A DNA stretch of 64,000 nucleotides from Anaerovoracaceae bacterium (GCA_029983755.1 JASBYX010000002.1:1-64000), one strand, 5' to 3'. Positions 56,069-64,000 are shown, numbered from the stretch's first letter. Program-made: numbers and translations. The notes: a model not told the origin generated them from the sequence alone.

Positions 56069-56380
56069 TTATAGACCTAGCTTGTTGAGAAGAGCTTCCT
56101 TAGGAAGTGCACCAACAGCGTTTGCCTTCTTCTCGCCACCCTCAAAGAGGAAGATAGCAGGAATAGTCATAACTCCATACTCCATAGCAAGTTCCTGGTT
56201 TTCGTCAACGTTTACCTTGCAAACCTTAACTTCCCCGTCCTTTTCCTTTGCGATTTCGTCAAGGGTTGGAGCCAGGTTCACGCAGTGGCCACACCATGGA
56301 GCCCAGAAATCAACGATTACAGGCTTGTCATTCTTTAGAACTTCTGCTTCAAAAGTATTCTTGTTTACATCTACTACCAT
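56069..56380 (-). CDS. trxA: Thioredoxin with WCGHC active site
   Basis: 103 residues, standard thioredoxin length and fold (VIVDFWAPWC, cis-Pro in MTIPAIFLF). The redox motif is C30-G-H-C33 instead of the common CGPC; His at this place, as in disulfide isomerases, makes the pair more oxidising. ATG behind TTAAGGAGGAAATGAT, within one base of the plsC stop. Confidence 0.93.
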   Translation of the reverse strand: MVVDVNKNTFEAEVLKNDKPVIVDFWAPWCGHCVNLAPTLDEIAKEKDGEVKVCKVNVDENQELAMEYGVMTIPAIFLFEGGEKKANAVGALPKEALLNKLGL

Positions 56381-56381
56381 A

Positions 56382-57152
56382 TCATTTCCTCCTTAAAATA
56401 TGTATATGATCCAGTGTTGACTTTGTCATATCTTGTATTGTCTTTGGCAGCTTCTTGATTTCCTCTCGGGACAAATCATCGATGTATATAGGGTCGAGAA
56501 ACTGCACTGTTACAACTATATCCTCTCCGGTTCTGAGATACCCTTGCTCTTCGAACCAGTGATAGGCACCATCCACAACTATGGGAACTAGAGGAGCACC
56601 TGTGTTTCCGCCGGTTGCGAGCTTAAATGCACCTGCCTTATACTCATTGAGATGGGGTCCCTGGCTTCGTGTTCCTTCAGGAAATATCACCATTGAATCC
56701 CCGTCCTTTAAGTGCTTCCAGCTTTCTTTGAAAACTTTCAGAGAACTCCGAGCATTCCCTCTTTCGATGAAGTATCCTCCAACGGATTCAATCCATTTGC
56801 CCACAAAAGGCACCTTTCGGAGCTCGGATTTTCCAAGAAAGCCTGACTGCTTATTCCCTAGAGCGTACAAAATGGCTACAACATCAAGATACCCCTGATG
56901 ATTAGAAATAAACACACATCCTTCATTTTCAGGGACTTTATCTCTGTCGATAACACTTATATTCAATTTAAAATCCTTCGCCACCTGCTTCATAAGTGTG
57001 CTGCTGTAATTCCCTATGTATGAGCGAACCTCAGCAGGACTTGCAGTTTTTCGAAGCTTATCTATATTCTTTCTGATCTTTTCCATTCTGGCTAGCTGCT
57101 TGATGACGGAAAAGGTATTAATTGGTAACATGATATATTTAGAAATCGACAT
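56382..57152 (-). CDS. plsC: 1-acyl-sn-glycerol-3-phosphate acyltransferase
   Basis: 256-residue membrane-associated acyltransferase for phosphatidic acid synthesis. HX4D motif NHQGYLD (His85, Asp90) and FPEGTRSQG (about 157-165) are intact. Start ATG 57152. The leader on the minus strand is purine-rich with four ATCAAG copies. trxA follows directly on the same transcript. Confidence 0.92.
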   Translation of the reverse strand: MSISKYIMLPINTFSVIKQLARMEKIRKNIDKLRKTASPAEVRSYIGNYSSTLMKQVAKDFKLNISVIDRDKVPENEGCVFISNHQGYLDVVAILYALGNKQSGFLGKSELRKVPFVGKWIESVGGYFIERGNARSSLKVFKESWKHLKDGDSMVIFPEGTRSQGPHLNEYKAGAFKLATGGNTGAPLVPIVVDGAYHWFEEQGYLRTGEDIVVTVQFLDPIYIDDLSREEIKKLPKTIQDMTKSTLDHIHILRRK

Positions 57153-57260
57153 ACATTTTTACCCTTGATCTATTCTCTGTCTTACTCTTGATTTGCCCTT
57201 GATTTGTCTTTTTGTTTTACTCTTGATAATCCTCTTGTGAGTTTAACCCAATCTTTATAC

Positions 57261-57303
57261 TACTATACCACATTACAGGTGGAAAAAACCATAGGGAAAG
57301 TGT
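57261..57303. repeat. Left copy of a 43-bp direct repeat
   Basis: 42 of 43 bases match 57934-57976 (A/G difference in CACATT-CAGG). The two copies frame the small unknown gene. Confidence 0.95.
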
Positions 57304-57759
57304 CTAGAGTGTATATATTAGGCAGTAGCCTTTGTTCAGCTCTTTGCTATATAAAAAAAGTTTGGCTTTACTACCCTCTTTAGCAATCCGATATTTCACA
57401 TCGCTTCTTTGTCTAAGGATATCTATTTCCTTTTTTAATGTTTTAAGGTTCTCATTATATTTGGCTTTAGAATTCATTAGTCCCTCAAAATTTAGGGTGT
57501 AATATTCATGAAGTTCCTCATCTTGCGATTTAAGACTTGCACCAGTTTCAGAATTTTTTAAGGAAAAAGAATATATATCCAATCTATCGTTACCAAAACC
57601 TCGCTCGCTTTGGTATTCAACTTTTGACTCTGCAATTTCCTGCCATATTTCCGAGAGATCAACAGCTTTCTCATATATAGGTAACACTATATAGACAATA
57701 GAGATTATGCCGAGACAAATTAAAATTATCAAACTTATTTTTTTCGTTTTGCTTTTCAT
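57304..57759 (-). CDS. Unknown single-pass membrane protein
   Basis: 151 residues, family not recognised. Residues about 8-28 are a membrane helix (SLIILICLGIISIVYIVLPIY); the rest is a hydrophilic, helix-rich outer domain with many Lys/Glu. Stop lies directly at the left 43-bp repeat. The start is 2 bp after the stop of an open C-terminal fragment (57762-57923), an arrangement seen for immunity genes behind toxin tails, but no toxin domain is recognised. No strong ribosome site. AT-rich. Confidence 0.6.
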   Translation of the reverse strand: MKSKTKKISLIILICLGIISIVYIVLPIYEKAVDLSEIWQEIAESKVEYQSERGFGNDRLDIYSFSLKNSETGASLKSQDEELHEYYTLNFEGLMNSKAKYNENLKTLKKEIDILRQRSDVKYRIAKEGSKAKLFLYSKELNKGYCLIYTL

Positions 57760-57761
57760 CT

Positions 57762-57923
57762 TTATACATCCAAAGATATAGTAACGTCAATTTTACTTAA
57801 TACACCAAGCTCTTGATTTAAATAAGCCCAATTATTTACGATGCTTGTAAATAAACTTACATCTCTTGTATACCCGAAACCATAAAAAGTAAAAATGAAA
57901 TAAAGCACTGCGATAGCTGACAG
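57762..57923 (-). pseudogene. Possible 5'-truncated gene end upstream of the unknown membrane protein
   Basis: Open frame of 53 codons on the minus strand without a start, ending in a protein-like stretch (GYTRDVSLFTSIVNNWAYL, then LSKIDVTISLDV). The frame is closed by TAA at 57926-57924, just inside the right 43-bp repeat junction, so the 5' part of the gene seems to have been left behind when the cassette moved. Family unknown. Confidence 0.4.
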
Positions 57924-57933
57924 TTAAATATTT

Positions 57934-57976
57934 TACTATACCACATTGCAGGTGGAAAAAACCATAGGGAAAGTGT
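57934..57976. repeat. Right copy of the 43-bp direct repeat
   Basis: Starts TACTATACCACATTGCAGG and ends at the first base of a TATAAT box (57976-57981), so the original repeat probably belongs to the promoter region of the genes at 58052. Confidence 0.95.
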
Positions 57977-58051
57977 ATAATGGTAAAGTAATGACGGCAA
58001 TAATGAGAAACTAGAAAAATTTAGGAATAGGAAGGAGCTATTGGAACCAAA

Positions 58052-58291
58052 ATGCACTTGAGCGAAGGCCTTAGGAAAAAAATAGGGACTGCCCTAATCA
58101 TCTTCACCGCACTTCAATCTGCCGTAATCATTTGGCTCTATCTTGAAGTCCTCAGCGAAGACCTCAGCTTCTCGGCTTTTTTGTGCATACTCCTTATTCC
58201 CGTTGCCATTGAGACAGCCGCAATCTGCATTTTATTCGGAAAACGGAGGAACAAGAATGATTATCGTAAACACACCGGAACTAAAAGATAA
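58052..58291 (+). CDS. Small two-helix membrane protein
   Basis: 79 residues with two hydrophobic helices (about 11-30 and 39-62) and a basic tail. Family unknown. GAAGGAG lies 14 bases upstream, rather far. Overlaps the ybjQ-like start by 35 bp, which argues for a translated upstream partner. Possible but less certain gene. Confidence 0.5.
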   Translation: MHLSEGLRKKIGTALIIFTALQSAVIIWLYLEVLSEDLSFSAFLCILLIPVAIETAAICILFGKRRNKNDYRKHTGTKR

Positions 58292-58607
58292 AGATTATGA
58301 ACTTCTGACAATTGTCCACGGATCAGTTGTCATGTCAAAACATATTGGTAAAGACCTATTGGCAGGTTTTAAGACCATTGTGGGGGGAGAAATTCAAGGC
58401 TATACGGAGATGCTTGTTGATGCAAGAAATGTCGCCACTGAAAGAATGATAAATCAAGCTAAAAATCTTGGGGCTGATGGCATCATAAATGTTAAGTATA
58501 CAAGCTCTTCGGTAATGGAGACAGCTTCCGAGATAACAGCCTTCGGTACGGCCATCAAGCTAAAAACACCTGATGGTAAAGGTGAAGGAAAGACTATTAG
58601 TGAATAG
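58257..58607 (+). CDS. YbjQ/UPF0145 family protein
   Basis: 116 residues. Compact oligomeric domain family; NTPELKDKDYELLTIVHGSVV, then ARNVATERMINQAKNLGADGIINVKY are typical. Some annotations call it heavy-metal-binding, but the role is unknown. ATG 58257 follows AACGGAGGAAC; the longer frame is not used. Confidence 0.88.
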   Translation: MIIVNTPELKDKDYELLTIVHGSVVMSKHIGKDLLAGFKTIVGGEIQGYTEMLVDARNVATERMINQAKNLGADGIINVKYTSSSVMETASEITAFGTAIKLKTPDGKGEGKTISE

Positions 58608-58645
58608 CATCTAGATATGCTCGAATAAGCTAATATACTTTTAAT

Positions 58646-59365
58646 ATGAGAAACTTCGGAAATACTATGATTGTACTGAATCAAAATAACGATATAAATA
58701 AAAAAAATAGCACAGCATTGAGACTCGCCCTTGGAGCGGTGGGTCTCATTATTTTTGCCTTACTGGCATGGCAGGTTTTGGATGCAGGGAAGGGACCGGC
58801 TCTCTTTGACGACAAAATACGTTTCCAATTCTACGCATTACGGCGTGAGTGGCTGACCCCAATAGTAAAGGCAGTCACATATTCAGGGAACTGGCAACCT
58901 ACAGTCGGAGTGGCGGTTTTGCTTATTCTGATTCCAAGAACCCGAAAGCCTCTGGGCTATCCCTCGGCAGCAATGGCAATAATTTCCGTGTCAGTTTATT
59001 CCCTGCTGAAAATAATCTTTGATAGGCCAAGGCCGGACAGGGCGCTGTGGCTTGTAATCCAGCACGACGCCTCATTTCCATCGGGGCATGCCCTGAATTG
59101 CATGATTTTCTATGGAGCGATAATTTTCCTTATTTACAGGGGGGTATATCCCACAAAACACAGCAAAATCATAATTCTCTGCCTCTCTCTTCTAATTATA
59201 TCCATCGGGCTTTCGAGAATTTATGTGGGGGTTCACTACCCGACGGACGTGGTTGCCGGATGGAGTTTTGGAATTTTTTTGCTTATAGTTTTCTCTTTTT
59301 GGGTAGATAAGTATGGTAATTATCTGAGACCCACTAAGGTCATCAAAGAAAGGAGAAATATATGA
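58646..59365 (+). CDS. PAP2-family membrane phosphatase
   Basis: 239 residues, about six helices. Phosphatase motifs KIIFDRPRP, PSGHALN and SRIYVGVHYPTD are complete, with catalytic histidines in the second and third. Dephosphorylates a lipid phosphate such as phosphatidate or undecaprenyl diphosphate. ATG 58646 lacks a clear site; ATG 58667 is an alternative. The stop overlaps the cysK start (ATGA). Confidence 0.9.
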   Translation: MRNFGNTMIVLNQNNDINKKNSTALRLALGAVGLIIFALLAWQVLDAGKGPALFDDKIRFQFYALRREWLTPIVKAVTYSGNWQPTVGVAVLLILIPRTRKPLGYPSAAMAIISVSVYSLLKIIFDRPRPDRALWLVIQHDASFPSGHALNCMIFYGAIIFLIYRGVYPTKHSKIIILCLSLLIISIGLSRIYVGVHYPTDVVAGWSFGIFLLIVFSFWVDKYGNYLRPTKVIKERRNI

Positions 59366-60315
59366 TAGCAAAATCAATTATTGAAGCGATAGGAAAAACA
59401 CCTCTCATGAGGCTTGATAGATATACAGAGGCTAGGAATATAGAGTGCGCCAATTTCTTTGGGAAGCTGGAAGCACTGAACCCAACGGGGAGCGTCAAGG
59501 CGAGGGCGGCAGCTTACATGCTGCAGAAGGCCCGGGATGAGGGGCTTCTGAATGACGGTGGGACCGTTGTGGAGCCTACGTCAGGGAACACCGGAATTGC
59601 CCTCGCAGCTATGGCAAGGGCTATGGGGTACAAGGCCATAATGGTGATGCCTGAATCCATGAGCCAGGAGCGAAGGAGCATGATTACTGCCTACGGAGCA
59701 GAACTTGTTCTGACACCTGCATCTGAAGGTATGCAAGGTACTCTAGATAAAACAAAACAGCTTCTCGATGAGATGAATTCTAAAGAGAAGGGCAGTGCCT
59801 ATTCACCGGGGCAGTTCGACAATCCGGCTAACGCCCTAGCTCACTACGAGACAACAGGCCCTGAAATTTGGGAGGATCTTGAAGGAAAGGTTGACATCTT
59901 CGTTGCAGGATTTGGAACTGCCGGAACTGTTTCGGGAGCAGGGAAATTCCTGAAGGAGAAAAACCCGGATGTTAAGATCATTGCTGTGGAGCCAAGTGGA
60001 TCCCCACTGGTTTCAGAAGGAAAGGCAGGGCCTCATAAGATTCAGGGAATAGGCGCAAACTTCATACCGGGACTTCTGACAGATGAGGTTAGAAATGACA
60101 TCATCGACGAAGTGATAACCGTTGGGAACGAAGAATCTGTAGAAGCTGCAGGTGTTTTGTCGAAAACGGAAGGGTATCTGGCAGGAATTTCTGCAGGTGC
60201 TGCTCTTGTTGCAGCAGAGAAGGTAGCTTTGAGAGAGGAGAACAGGGGAAAGAACATCGTGGTTATCCTCCCTGACGGCGGAGATAGGTACATGTCTATG
60301 GGGCTTTACGACTGA
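59362..60315 (+). CDS. cysK: Cysteine synthase (O-acetylserine sulfhydrylase)
   Basis: 317 residues. PLP lysine is Lys46 in NPTGSVKARAA; the PTSGNTGIALA and GFGTAGTVSGAG loops bind substrate and PLP phosphate. Makes cysteine from O-acetylserine and sulfide. Behind AAGGAGAAATAT and coupled to the PAP2 gene by a 4-bp overlap. Confidence 0.94.
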   Translation: MIAKSIIEAIGKTPLMRLDRYTEARNIECANFFGKLEALNPTGSVKARAAAYMLQKARDEGLLNDGGTVVEPTSGNTGIALAAMARAMGYKAIMVMPESMSQERRSMITAYGAELVLTPASEGMQGTLDKTKQLLDEMNSKEKGSAYSPGQFDNPANALAHYETTGPEIWEDLEGKVDIFVAGFGTAGTVSGAGKFLKEKNPDVKIIAVEPSGSPLVSEGKAGPHKIQGIGANFIPGLLTDEVRNDIIDEVITVGNEESVEAAGVLSKTEGYLAGISAGAALVAAEKVALREENRGKNIVVILPDGGDRYMSMGLYD

Positions 60316-60348
60316 TCGGGGAAAGACCTAACTTTGTCAGGATTTTAC

Positions 60349-60377
60349 TTGAAAAATTAGCCGCTTTCTAGTAAAAT
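60349..60377 (+). promoter_or_regulatory. Promoter of the rubredoxin operon
   Basis: TTGAAA (60349-60354), 17-bp spacer, TAAAAT (60372-60377). Confidence 0.75.
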
Positions 60378-60432
60378 AGTTTATACAAAACTAGTTTTAT
60401 TTAATCAACAATGATTTTTAAAGGAGGCTTTT

Positions 60433-60597
60433 ATGAAAAAGTATGAATGTGGTGCTTGTGGGCACATCTATGATCCTGCTGAAGGTGATCCTGAACACGG
60501 CGTTGCTCCGGGAACTGCTTTTGAAGATCTTCCTGATGATTGGAAATGTCCGCTTTGCGGAATGGGCAAGGAAGTTTTCGAGCCTGTTGAGGAATAG
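60433..60597 (+). CDS. Rubredoxin
   Basis: 54 residues, normal length. One iron held by Cys6, Cys9 (CGAC), Cys39 and Cys42 (CPLC). Soluble one-electron carrier for oxygen and peroxide detoxification in anaerobes. ATG behind AAAGGAGGCTTTT. Five bp before the flavin reductase-rubredoxin gene, whose own C-terminal rubredoxin is nearly the same sequence type, so the pair may come from a domain duplication. Confidence 0.96.
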   Translation: MKKYECGACGHIYDPAEGDPEHGVAPGTAFEDLPDDWKCPLCGMGKEVFEPVEE

Positions 60598-60602
60598 TTT
60601 CA

Positions 60603-61277
60603 ATGAGCAATGTAATTTTTAAGTTCGGCTATGGACTGTATATTTTGACAGCAAAGGATGGGGATAAGGATAACGGTTGTATAATTAATACCGCTATGCA
60701 GGCAACTGCAGATCCTTTCCAGGTTTCCATCACACTCAATAAGCAGAACTACACTCATGAGATGATTGAGAAGACTAGGAAGTTTACTGTGTCTTTCCTG
60801 AGTGAAGAAGCTGATTTTGAACTGTTCAAAGTGTTTGGATTCCAGAGCGGAAGAGATGTCAACAAGTTTGACGACTTTAAGGATTGTGAGAGAGGGGAAA
60901 ACGGCATTTACTATGTGACCAAGGGAACTAATGCCATGGTTTCTGTGGATGTTGAGAAGACCCTGGACATCGGTACTCATACGATTTTCGTAGGCAAGGT
61001 TACCCAGGAGATGGATATAACCGACGCACCAAGCTGTACATATAACTATTACCAGACTTCCATTAAGCCAAAGCCGGAAGCTGCAAAGGCTGAGGGTGAA
61101 GGTGATGAGAGTGCAGGTGAAAAGTGGGTATGCAGCATATGCAATTATGTCTACGATCCTGCAAAGGGAGATCCTGATCACGGAATCCCTGCCGGCACTA
61201 AGTTTGAGGATATTCCTGAAGATTGGGTTTGCCCAATTTGTAAGCACGGTAAAGAAGTATTCAAGAAGATGGAGTAA
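60603..61277 (+). CDS. hrb: Flavin reductase-rubredoxin fusion (high-molecular-weight rubredoxin)
   Basis: 224 residues. N-terminal FMN-binding flavin reductase domain (about 1-155, [24 protein letters not shown]), an acidic Ala/Glu linker, then a rubredoxin (about 175-224) with CSIC and CPIC. In Moorella-type systems such a protein passes electrons from NADH to flavodiiron proteins that remove oxygen or nitric oxide. No flavodiiron gene is nearby. Confidence 0.93.
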   Translation: MSNVIFKFGYGLYILTAKDGDKDNGCIINTAMQATADPFQVSITLNKQNYTHEMIEKTRKFTVSFLSEEADFELFKVFGFQSGRDVNKFDDFKDCERGENGIYYVTKGTNAMVSVDVEKTLDIGTHTIFVGKVTQEMDITDAPSCTYNYYQTSIKPKPEAAKAEGEGDESAGEKWVCSICNYVYDPAKGDPDHGIPAGTKFEDIPEDWVCPICKHGKEVFKKME

Positions 61278-61406
61278 TCTCAGAGTCGTCTCTGGGGTAA
61301 TCTTTGGAGTAATCTTCGGTGTATCAGGAGGCCGCAGGCAACCAAGTCTAGGGAAAACCGGGCTTTGGGCAACCGGCAACCAAATTAAAAAGTTAATAGA
61401 AAATCG

Positions 61407-61475
61407 GAAAACGCCGACCATGTTGGATCCCAAGATTTGTCTATGGGAATATCCACTGACCGGCGTTTTCTTTTT
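61407..61475. terminator. Terminator after the rubredoxin operon
   Basis: GAAAACGCCG (61407-61416) pairs with CGGCGTTTTC (61461-61470), followed by TTTTT. Lies between convergent hrb and cstA. Confidence 0.8.
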
Positions 61476-61567
61476 GAACTTTTCACTTTATCACAAGGCA
61501 TGTGATTTTAAATTTATTATCAGATTATTTTTCTTATCTTTCAAATCTGCCTATCTTTCAAATCTGC

Positions 61568-63007
61568 CTACTCATTTACAGGAACAGGCTCTAGCTTGGA
61601 GCCATCTGTTTCAGGAGTATTCTTCTTTGTTACAAAGAGAAAGACTCCAAGGCAAACAGCTGCAAAGATGCCGCCTGCGATGTAAGAAACCTGTTGAGGA
61701 AGTCTGAAACCTTCCGGAGCCATTAGAATATATGTGAATGTAACGGCTGACATGAAGGTAGCGGGAACTGCACATATGAAGTAGTTCTTTCCTGCCTTAT
61801 ACAGATAAGAAGCTGCTGTCCACAGGGCTATCATGGCAAGCGTCTGGTTAGACCATGAGAAGTATCTCCATATGATGTTGAAGTCCATCTGGGAAAGGAT
61901 TCCACCTACGATGAGCAGGGGAGCAGTCAGAAGAAGTCTTAGCTTTCCGTCTGCCTGGTTTATCTTAAACCAATCTGCTATTGTAAGCCTTGCAGATCTG
62001 AATGCAGTGTCTCCTGAAGTTATTGGACAAGCGATAACTCCAATCATTGCAAGAACAGCCCCTGCAGGTCCCAGTAAAGTATGGCATATTTCGTAAACCA
62101 CGCCATTTGCAGTGTTTTGTGCTAAAGCATTTGAAAGCCCACCTGTGGACTGGTAGAATGCCACGCCGCCGGCGGCCCAAATCAAAGCGATAACTCCTTC
62201 TGCAACCATTGCTCCATAAAACACTCTCCTGCCGTCTTTTTCTCTCTTAAGGCATCTTGCCATCATTGGTGACTGTGTAGCATGAAAGCCGGAAATCGCT
62301 CCGCAGGCTACGGTTATGAACATGAACGGCCATATCGGAGTGTTTGCAGGATGCAGATTTGCGAGAGTCATCTCGGGGATTTCGTACCCTTTGACGATTA
62401 TGCCACCTGCCACACCGATACACATGATTATCAGACAGACACCGAAAATCGGATAGAGCTTGCCTATTATTTTGTCGATGGGTAGAAGGGTTGCAAAGAA
62501 GTAGTACAACAAAATAATTACGAGCCATGTCAGTGCACCCATTTTAGGTACGAGCATGTGTAGAAGTGCTGCCGGACCTGTCGCGAAAACAGTTCCAACG
62601 AGTACCAAAAGAACTACTGAGAATATTCTCATAACGTTTTTCATTATGTCCCCAAGATAGTAGCCGGTTAACTCGGAAACGGATGCTCCCTTGTGTCTAA
62701 CTGACAGCATCCCTGTCATAAAGTCGTGAACTCCCCCGGCAAGGATTGTCCCAAATACTATCCAGATGAATACCACAGGACCCCACTGGGCACCTGCCAG
62801 AGCTCCGAAGATCGGCCCCAGTCCTGCGATGTTAAGAAGCTGAATGAGGAAAACTCGTCCTGTTGACATGGGAACGTAATCAACGCCGTCCTCCATGCTA
62901 ATGGCAGGGGTATCCTTGTTTGTTACTCCAAACACTTTCTCTACGAAGAATCCGTAGGTGAAGTAGCCTAGGATGAGCAGAGCCAGTGCAACAAAAAATG
63001 TAATCAT
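61568..63007 (-). CDS. cstA: CstA-family peptide/pyruvate transporter
   Basis: 479-residue membrane protein with many helices, a shorter form than the 700-residue E. coli CstA. NIAGLGPIFGALAGAQWGP and GGVHDFMTGMLSVRHKGAS are diagnostic. CstA members take up peptides, and some act on pyruvate. ATG behind AGGAGGTTTTATTTCT. Confidence 0.92.
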   Translation of the reverse strand: MITFFVALALLILGYFTYGFFVEKVFGVTNKDTPAISMEDGVDYVPMSTGRVFLIQLLNIAGLGPIFGALAGAQWGPVVFIWIVFGTILAGGVHDFMTGMLSVRHKGASVSELTGYYLGDIMKNVMRIFSVVLLVLVGTVFATGPAALLHMLVPKMGALTWLVIILLYYFFATLLPIDKIIGKLYPIFGVCLIIMCIGVAGGIIVKGYEIPEMTLANLHPANTPIWPFMFITVACGAISGFHATQSPMMARCLKREKDGRRVFYGAMVAEGVIALIWAAGGVAFYQSTGGLSNALAQNTANGVVYEICHTLLGPAGAVLAMIGVIACPITSGDTAFRSARLTIADWFKINQADGKLRLLLTAPLLIVGGILSQMDFNIIWRYFSWSNQTLAMIALWTAASYLYKAGKNYFICAVPATFMSAVTFTYILMAPEGFRLPQQVSYIAGGIFAAVCLGVFLFVTKKNTPETDGSKLEPVPVNE

Positions 63008-63135
63008 AGAAATAAAACCTCCTAATCTGTAACCGAGAACCTAGAACCTAAAACTGAGAACATTGGCTTTTGGTATCGGTCTCGGAAACCATAAGGTATA
63101 ACTAATAAGTAATGTACGTAAAATAGTACAGAAGA

Positions 63136-63165
63136 ATTATATACGGCGGGAATGTATTTTGTCAA
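63136..63165 (-). promoter_or_regulatory. Promoter of cstA
   Basis: On the minus strand: TTGACA (63165-63160), 18-bp spacer, TATAAT (63141-63136). The about 120-nt leader has short GGTTCT repeats (63030-63060) but no known riboswitch. Confidence 0.85.
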
Positions 63166-63254
63166 TAAAAATGCAAAAATATTTAAAGAAAAGAATATGG
63201 CAATTTTGGTCCACTTTGCGAAGTTAACATCGGTTCGGGTTATTTATGGTATGA

Positions 63255-63288
63255 AAAAACGGTAAGGAGCAAACGCCTCTTACCGTAT
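63255..63288 (-). terminator. Terminator of the nucleotidyltransferase gene
   Basis: On the minus strand, ACGGTAAGAGG pairs with CTCCTTACCGT with a small bulge, followed by TTTTTT. The rest of the 63008-63384 gap contains only the cstA promoter. Confidence 0.85.
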
Positions 63289-63384
63289 ATTTATAATATA
63301 TATTATGATATAGTTTGGTTTATTGCCTTCAAACTTGTCACGATTTGCCATTATCGTTTGGCATTATCGGAGAGCTGGGATTAA

Positions 63385-64000
63385 TTACTTCCAAAGTTTT
63401 TCAGGATACAATCCCTTGTCCTTCATGGATTGCAGGGCAGAAGTTACGGAGGCCTTATCTTCTTGATAGGTCATTCCGTACCACTTATCCTGGGATGGAA
63501 GGATTTTTACTTTTGCCTCGCCATTTGTGATCATTTGATCAACAACATATGGAAGGAAGTATTCTGCCTTTAAAGGATTTTCTCTCTGAGCCTTTTCTAG
63601 AAATGCCGGGCAGCCTTTAATCATTTCTTTCATAAATTCTTGGGTGAACCCCCAGAAGTTCATTGATACTAAAGTGTCCTCAGGAAGGGGGATCCACTCA
63701 CCTGAATTTTCGTCTTCATAGGCGATTTCTCCGGAGGACAGTCTCTGAATCTTAGTTCTCTCAACTATGTCTGTCAGGAAACCGTCCTTGTCCATTTGGC
63801 AGACTCCTCTGGCTACATGGCCTGATTCGGACAGCGTATTTGGCAGTCTGTAGCCTACCATTGCGAAGGTTTCTGGTACACCCTCCTTGTTGGCACCATT
63901 TTCTCCGTCTGCATCCGTTGCTCCGTCTGAACCCTCAGCCTTAGCACCCTTGACTTTGTTGGCATCATTTTCTCCGTTTGCATCCGTTGCTCCGTCTGCA
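63385..64000 (-). CDS. Sugar-phosphate nucleotidyltransferase, C-terminal part (5' end outside window)
   Basis: The frame stays open to the window edge, so at least 204 residues are present. The C-terminal half matches a clostridial NTP-transferase family (AMVGYRLPNTLSESG, VSMNFWGFT, KAEYFLPYVVDQM, DKWYGMTYQEDK). Upstream, two copies of a 69-bp unit encode a Gly/Asp/Asn-rich 23-residue repeat (DGATDA-GEN-ANK). Homologues that I recall have a short loop here, so this is an in-frame expansion. Starting the gene at Met 63861 would miss this. Nucleotide and sugar specificity unknown. Confidence 0.75.
   Translation of the reverse strand, partial: ADGATDANGENDANKVKGAKAEGSDGATDADGENGANKEGVPETFAMVGYRLPNTLSESGHVARGVCQMDKDGFLTDIVERTKIQRLSSGEIAYEDENSGEWIPLPEDTLVSMNFWGFTQEFMKEMIKGCPAFLEKAQRENPLKAEYFLPYVVDQMITNGEAKVKILPSQDKWYGMTYQEDKASVTSALQSMKDKGLYPEKLWK
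63889..64000 (-). repeat. In-frame 69-bp coding repeat
   Basis: Unit 1 63889-63957 and unit 2 from 63958 to the window edge. In the 42 comparable bases at the start of each unit only a few differ. More copies may follow beyond 64000. Confidence 0.85.

Noticed and set aside
60600..61433. 277-codon open frame antisense to hrb
   Set aside because: It lies entirely opposite the well-supported flavin reductase-rubredoxin gene, has no ribosome site and no recognisable family.

Overview
The window looks like the chromosome of a low-to-moderate-GC anaerobic Firmicute of class Clostridia that lives on amino acids. The signs are a complete B12-dependent ornithine fermentation cluster, a hut operon ending in separate cyclodeaminase and formiminotransferase genes, rubredoxin genes, a butyryl-CoA:acetate-type CoA-transferase, two sortases, a split-gene style of small membrane proteins, strong AGGAGG ribosome sites, and a clostridial-type tmRNA. 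I cannot name the species; a relative of the oral or gut Eubacterium/Mogibacterium group would fit.

Layout. 0.3-2.3 kb: ECF transporter S component, then rpsF-ssb-rpsR. 2.3-3.9 kb: PepV-like dipeptidase on the minus strand. 4.2-11.4 kb: histidine degradation operon hutH-hutU-hutI-fchA-ftcD with a trailing DUF2284 gene. 11.4-13.9 kb: sortase and an AbiEi/AbiEii module whose toxin gene has an in-frame stop. 13.9-21.5 kb (minus): DsbA-like protein, alr, purB, a small NrdD-like protein, CoA-transferase, a voltage-sensor-like membrane protein, phosphohexomutase. 21.7-25.3 kb: sortase B, then a compact cassette membrane protein-XRE-macro/HTH-VWA. 25.3-26.1 kb: tandem 42-bp repeats and the tmRNA gene. 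26.1-29.8 kb: SWIM/SNF2 helicase. 30.0-31.3 kb: AlbA-type ATP-binding regulator.

31.3-40.05 kb is an island bounded by two nearly identical 187-bp direct repeats that include the 3' end of an NhaC-type antiporter gene. It holds a B12-type ABC transporter behind a cobalamin riboswitch and, divergently, a guanidino-group hydrolase, an AGCS symporter, a GntR regulator and a RocB-like M20 peptidase. The intact antiporter gene follows. 41.6-43.0 kb: five 23-bp iterons in front of a DUF4143 ATPase. 43.1-55.9 kb: a sigma-54 activator, its predicted palindromic sites, a consensus -24/-12 promoter, and ord-ortA-ortB-oraS-oraE, then a truncated PPC/DUF296 remnant and a secreted C69 dipeptidase, then a MutL-like reactivase and orr. 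56-64 kb: trxA, plsC, a small unknown gene framed by 43-bp direct repeats, YbjQ, PAP2 phosphatase, cysK, rubredoxin, a flavin reductase-rubredoxin fusion, cstA, and the 3' part of a sugar nucleotidyltransferase gene with an internal 69-bp repeat.

How it fits together (inference): peptides are imported or cut (PepV, C69, M20, CstA), histidine is degraded to glutamate plus a formimino-THF unit, and arginine-like compounds may be turned into ornithine, which is racemised, rearranged by the B12 enzyme OraSE and cleaved to alanine and acetyl-CoA. The riboswitch-controlled B12 importer in the island would feed OraSE. The sigma-54 activator next to ord probably switches the pathway on.
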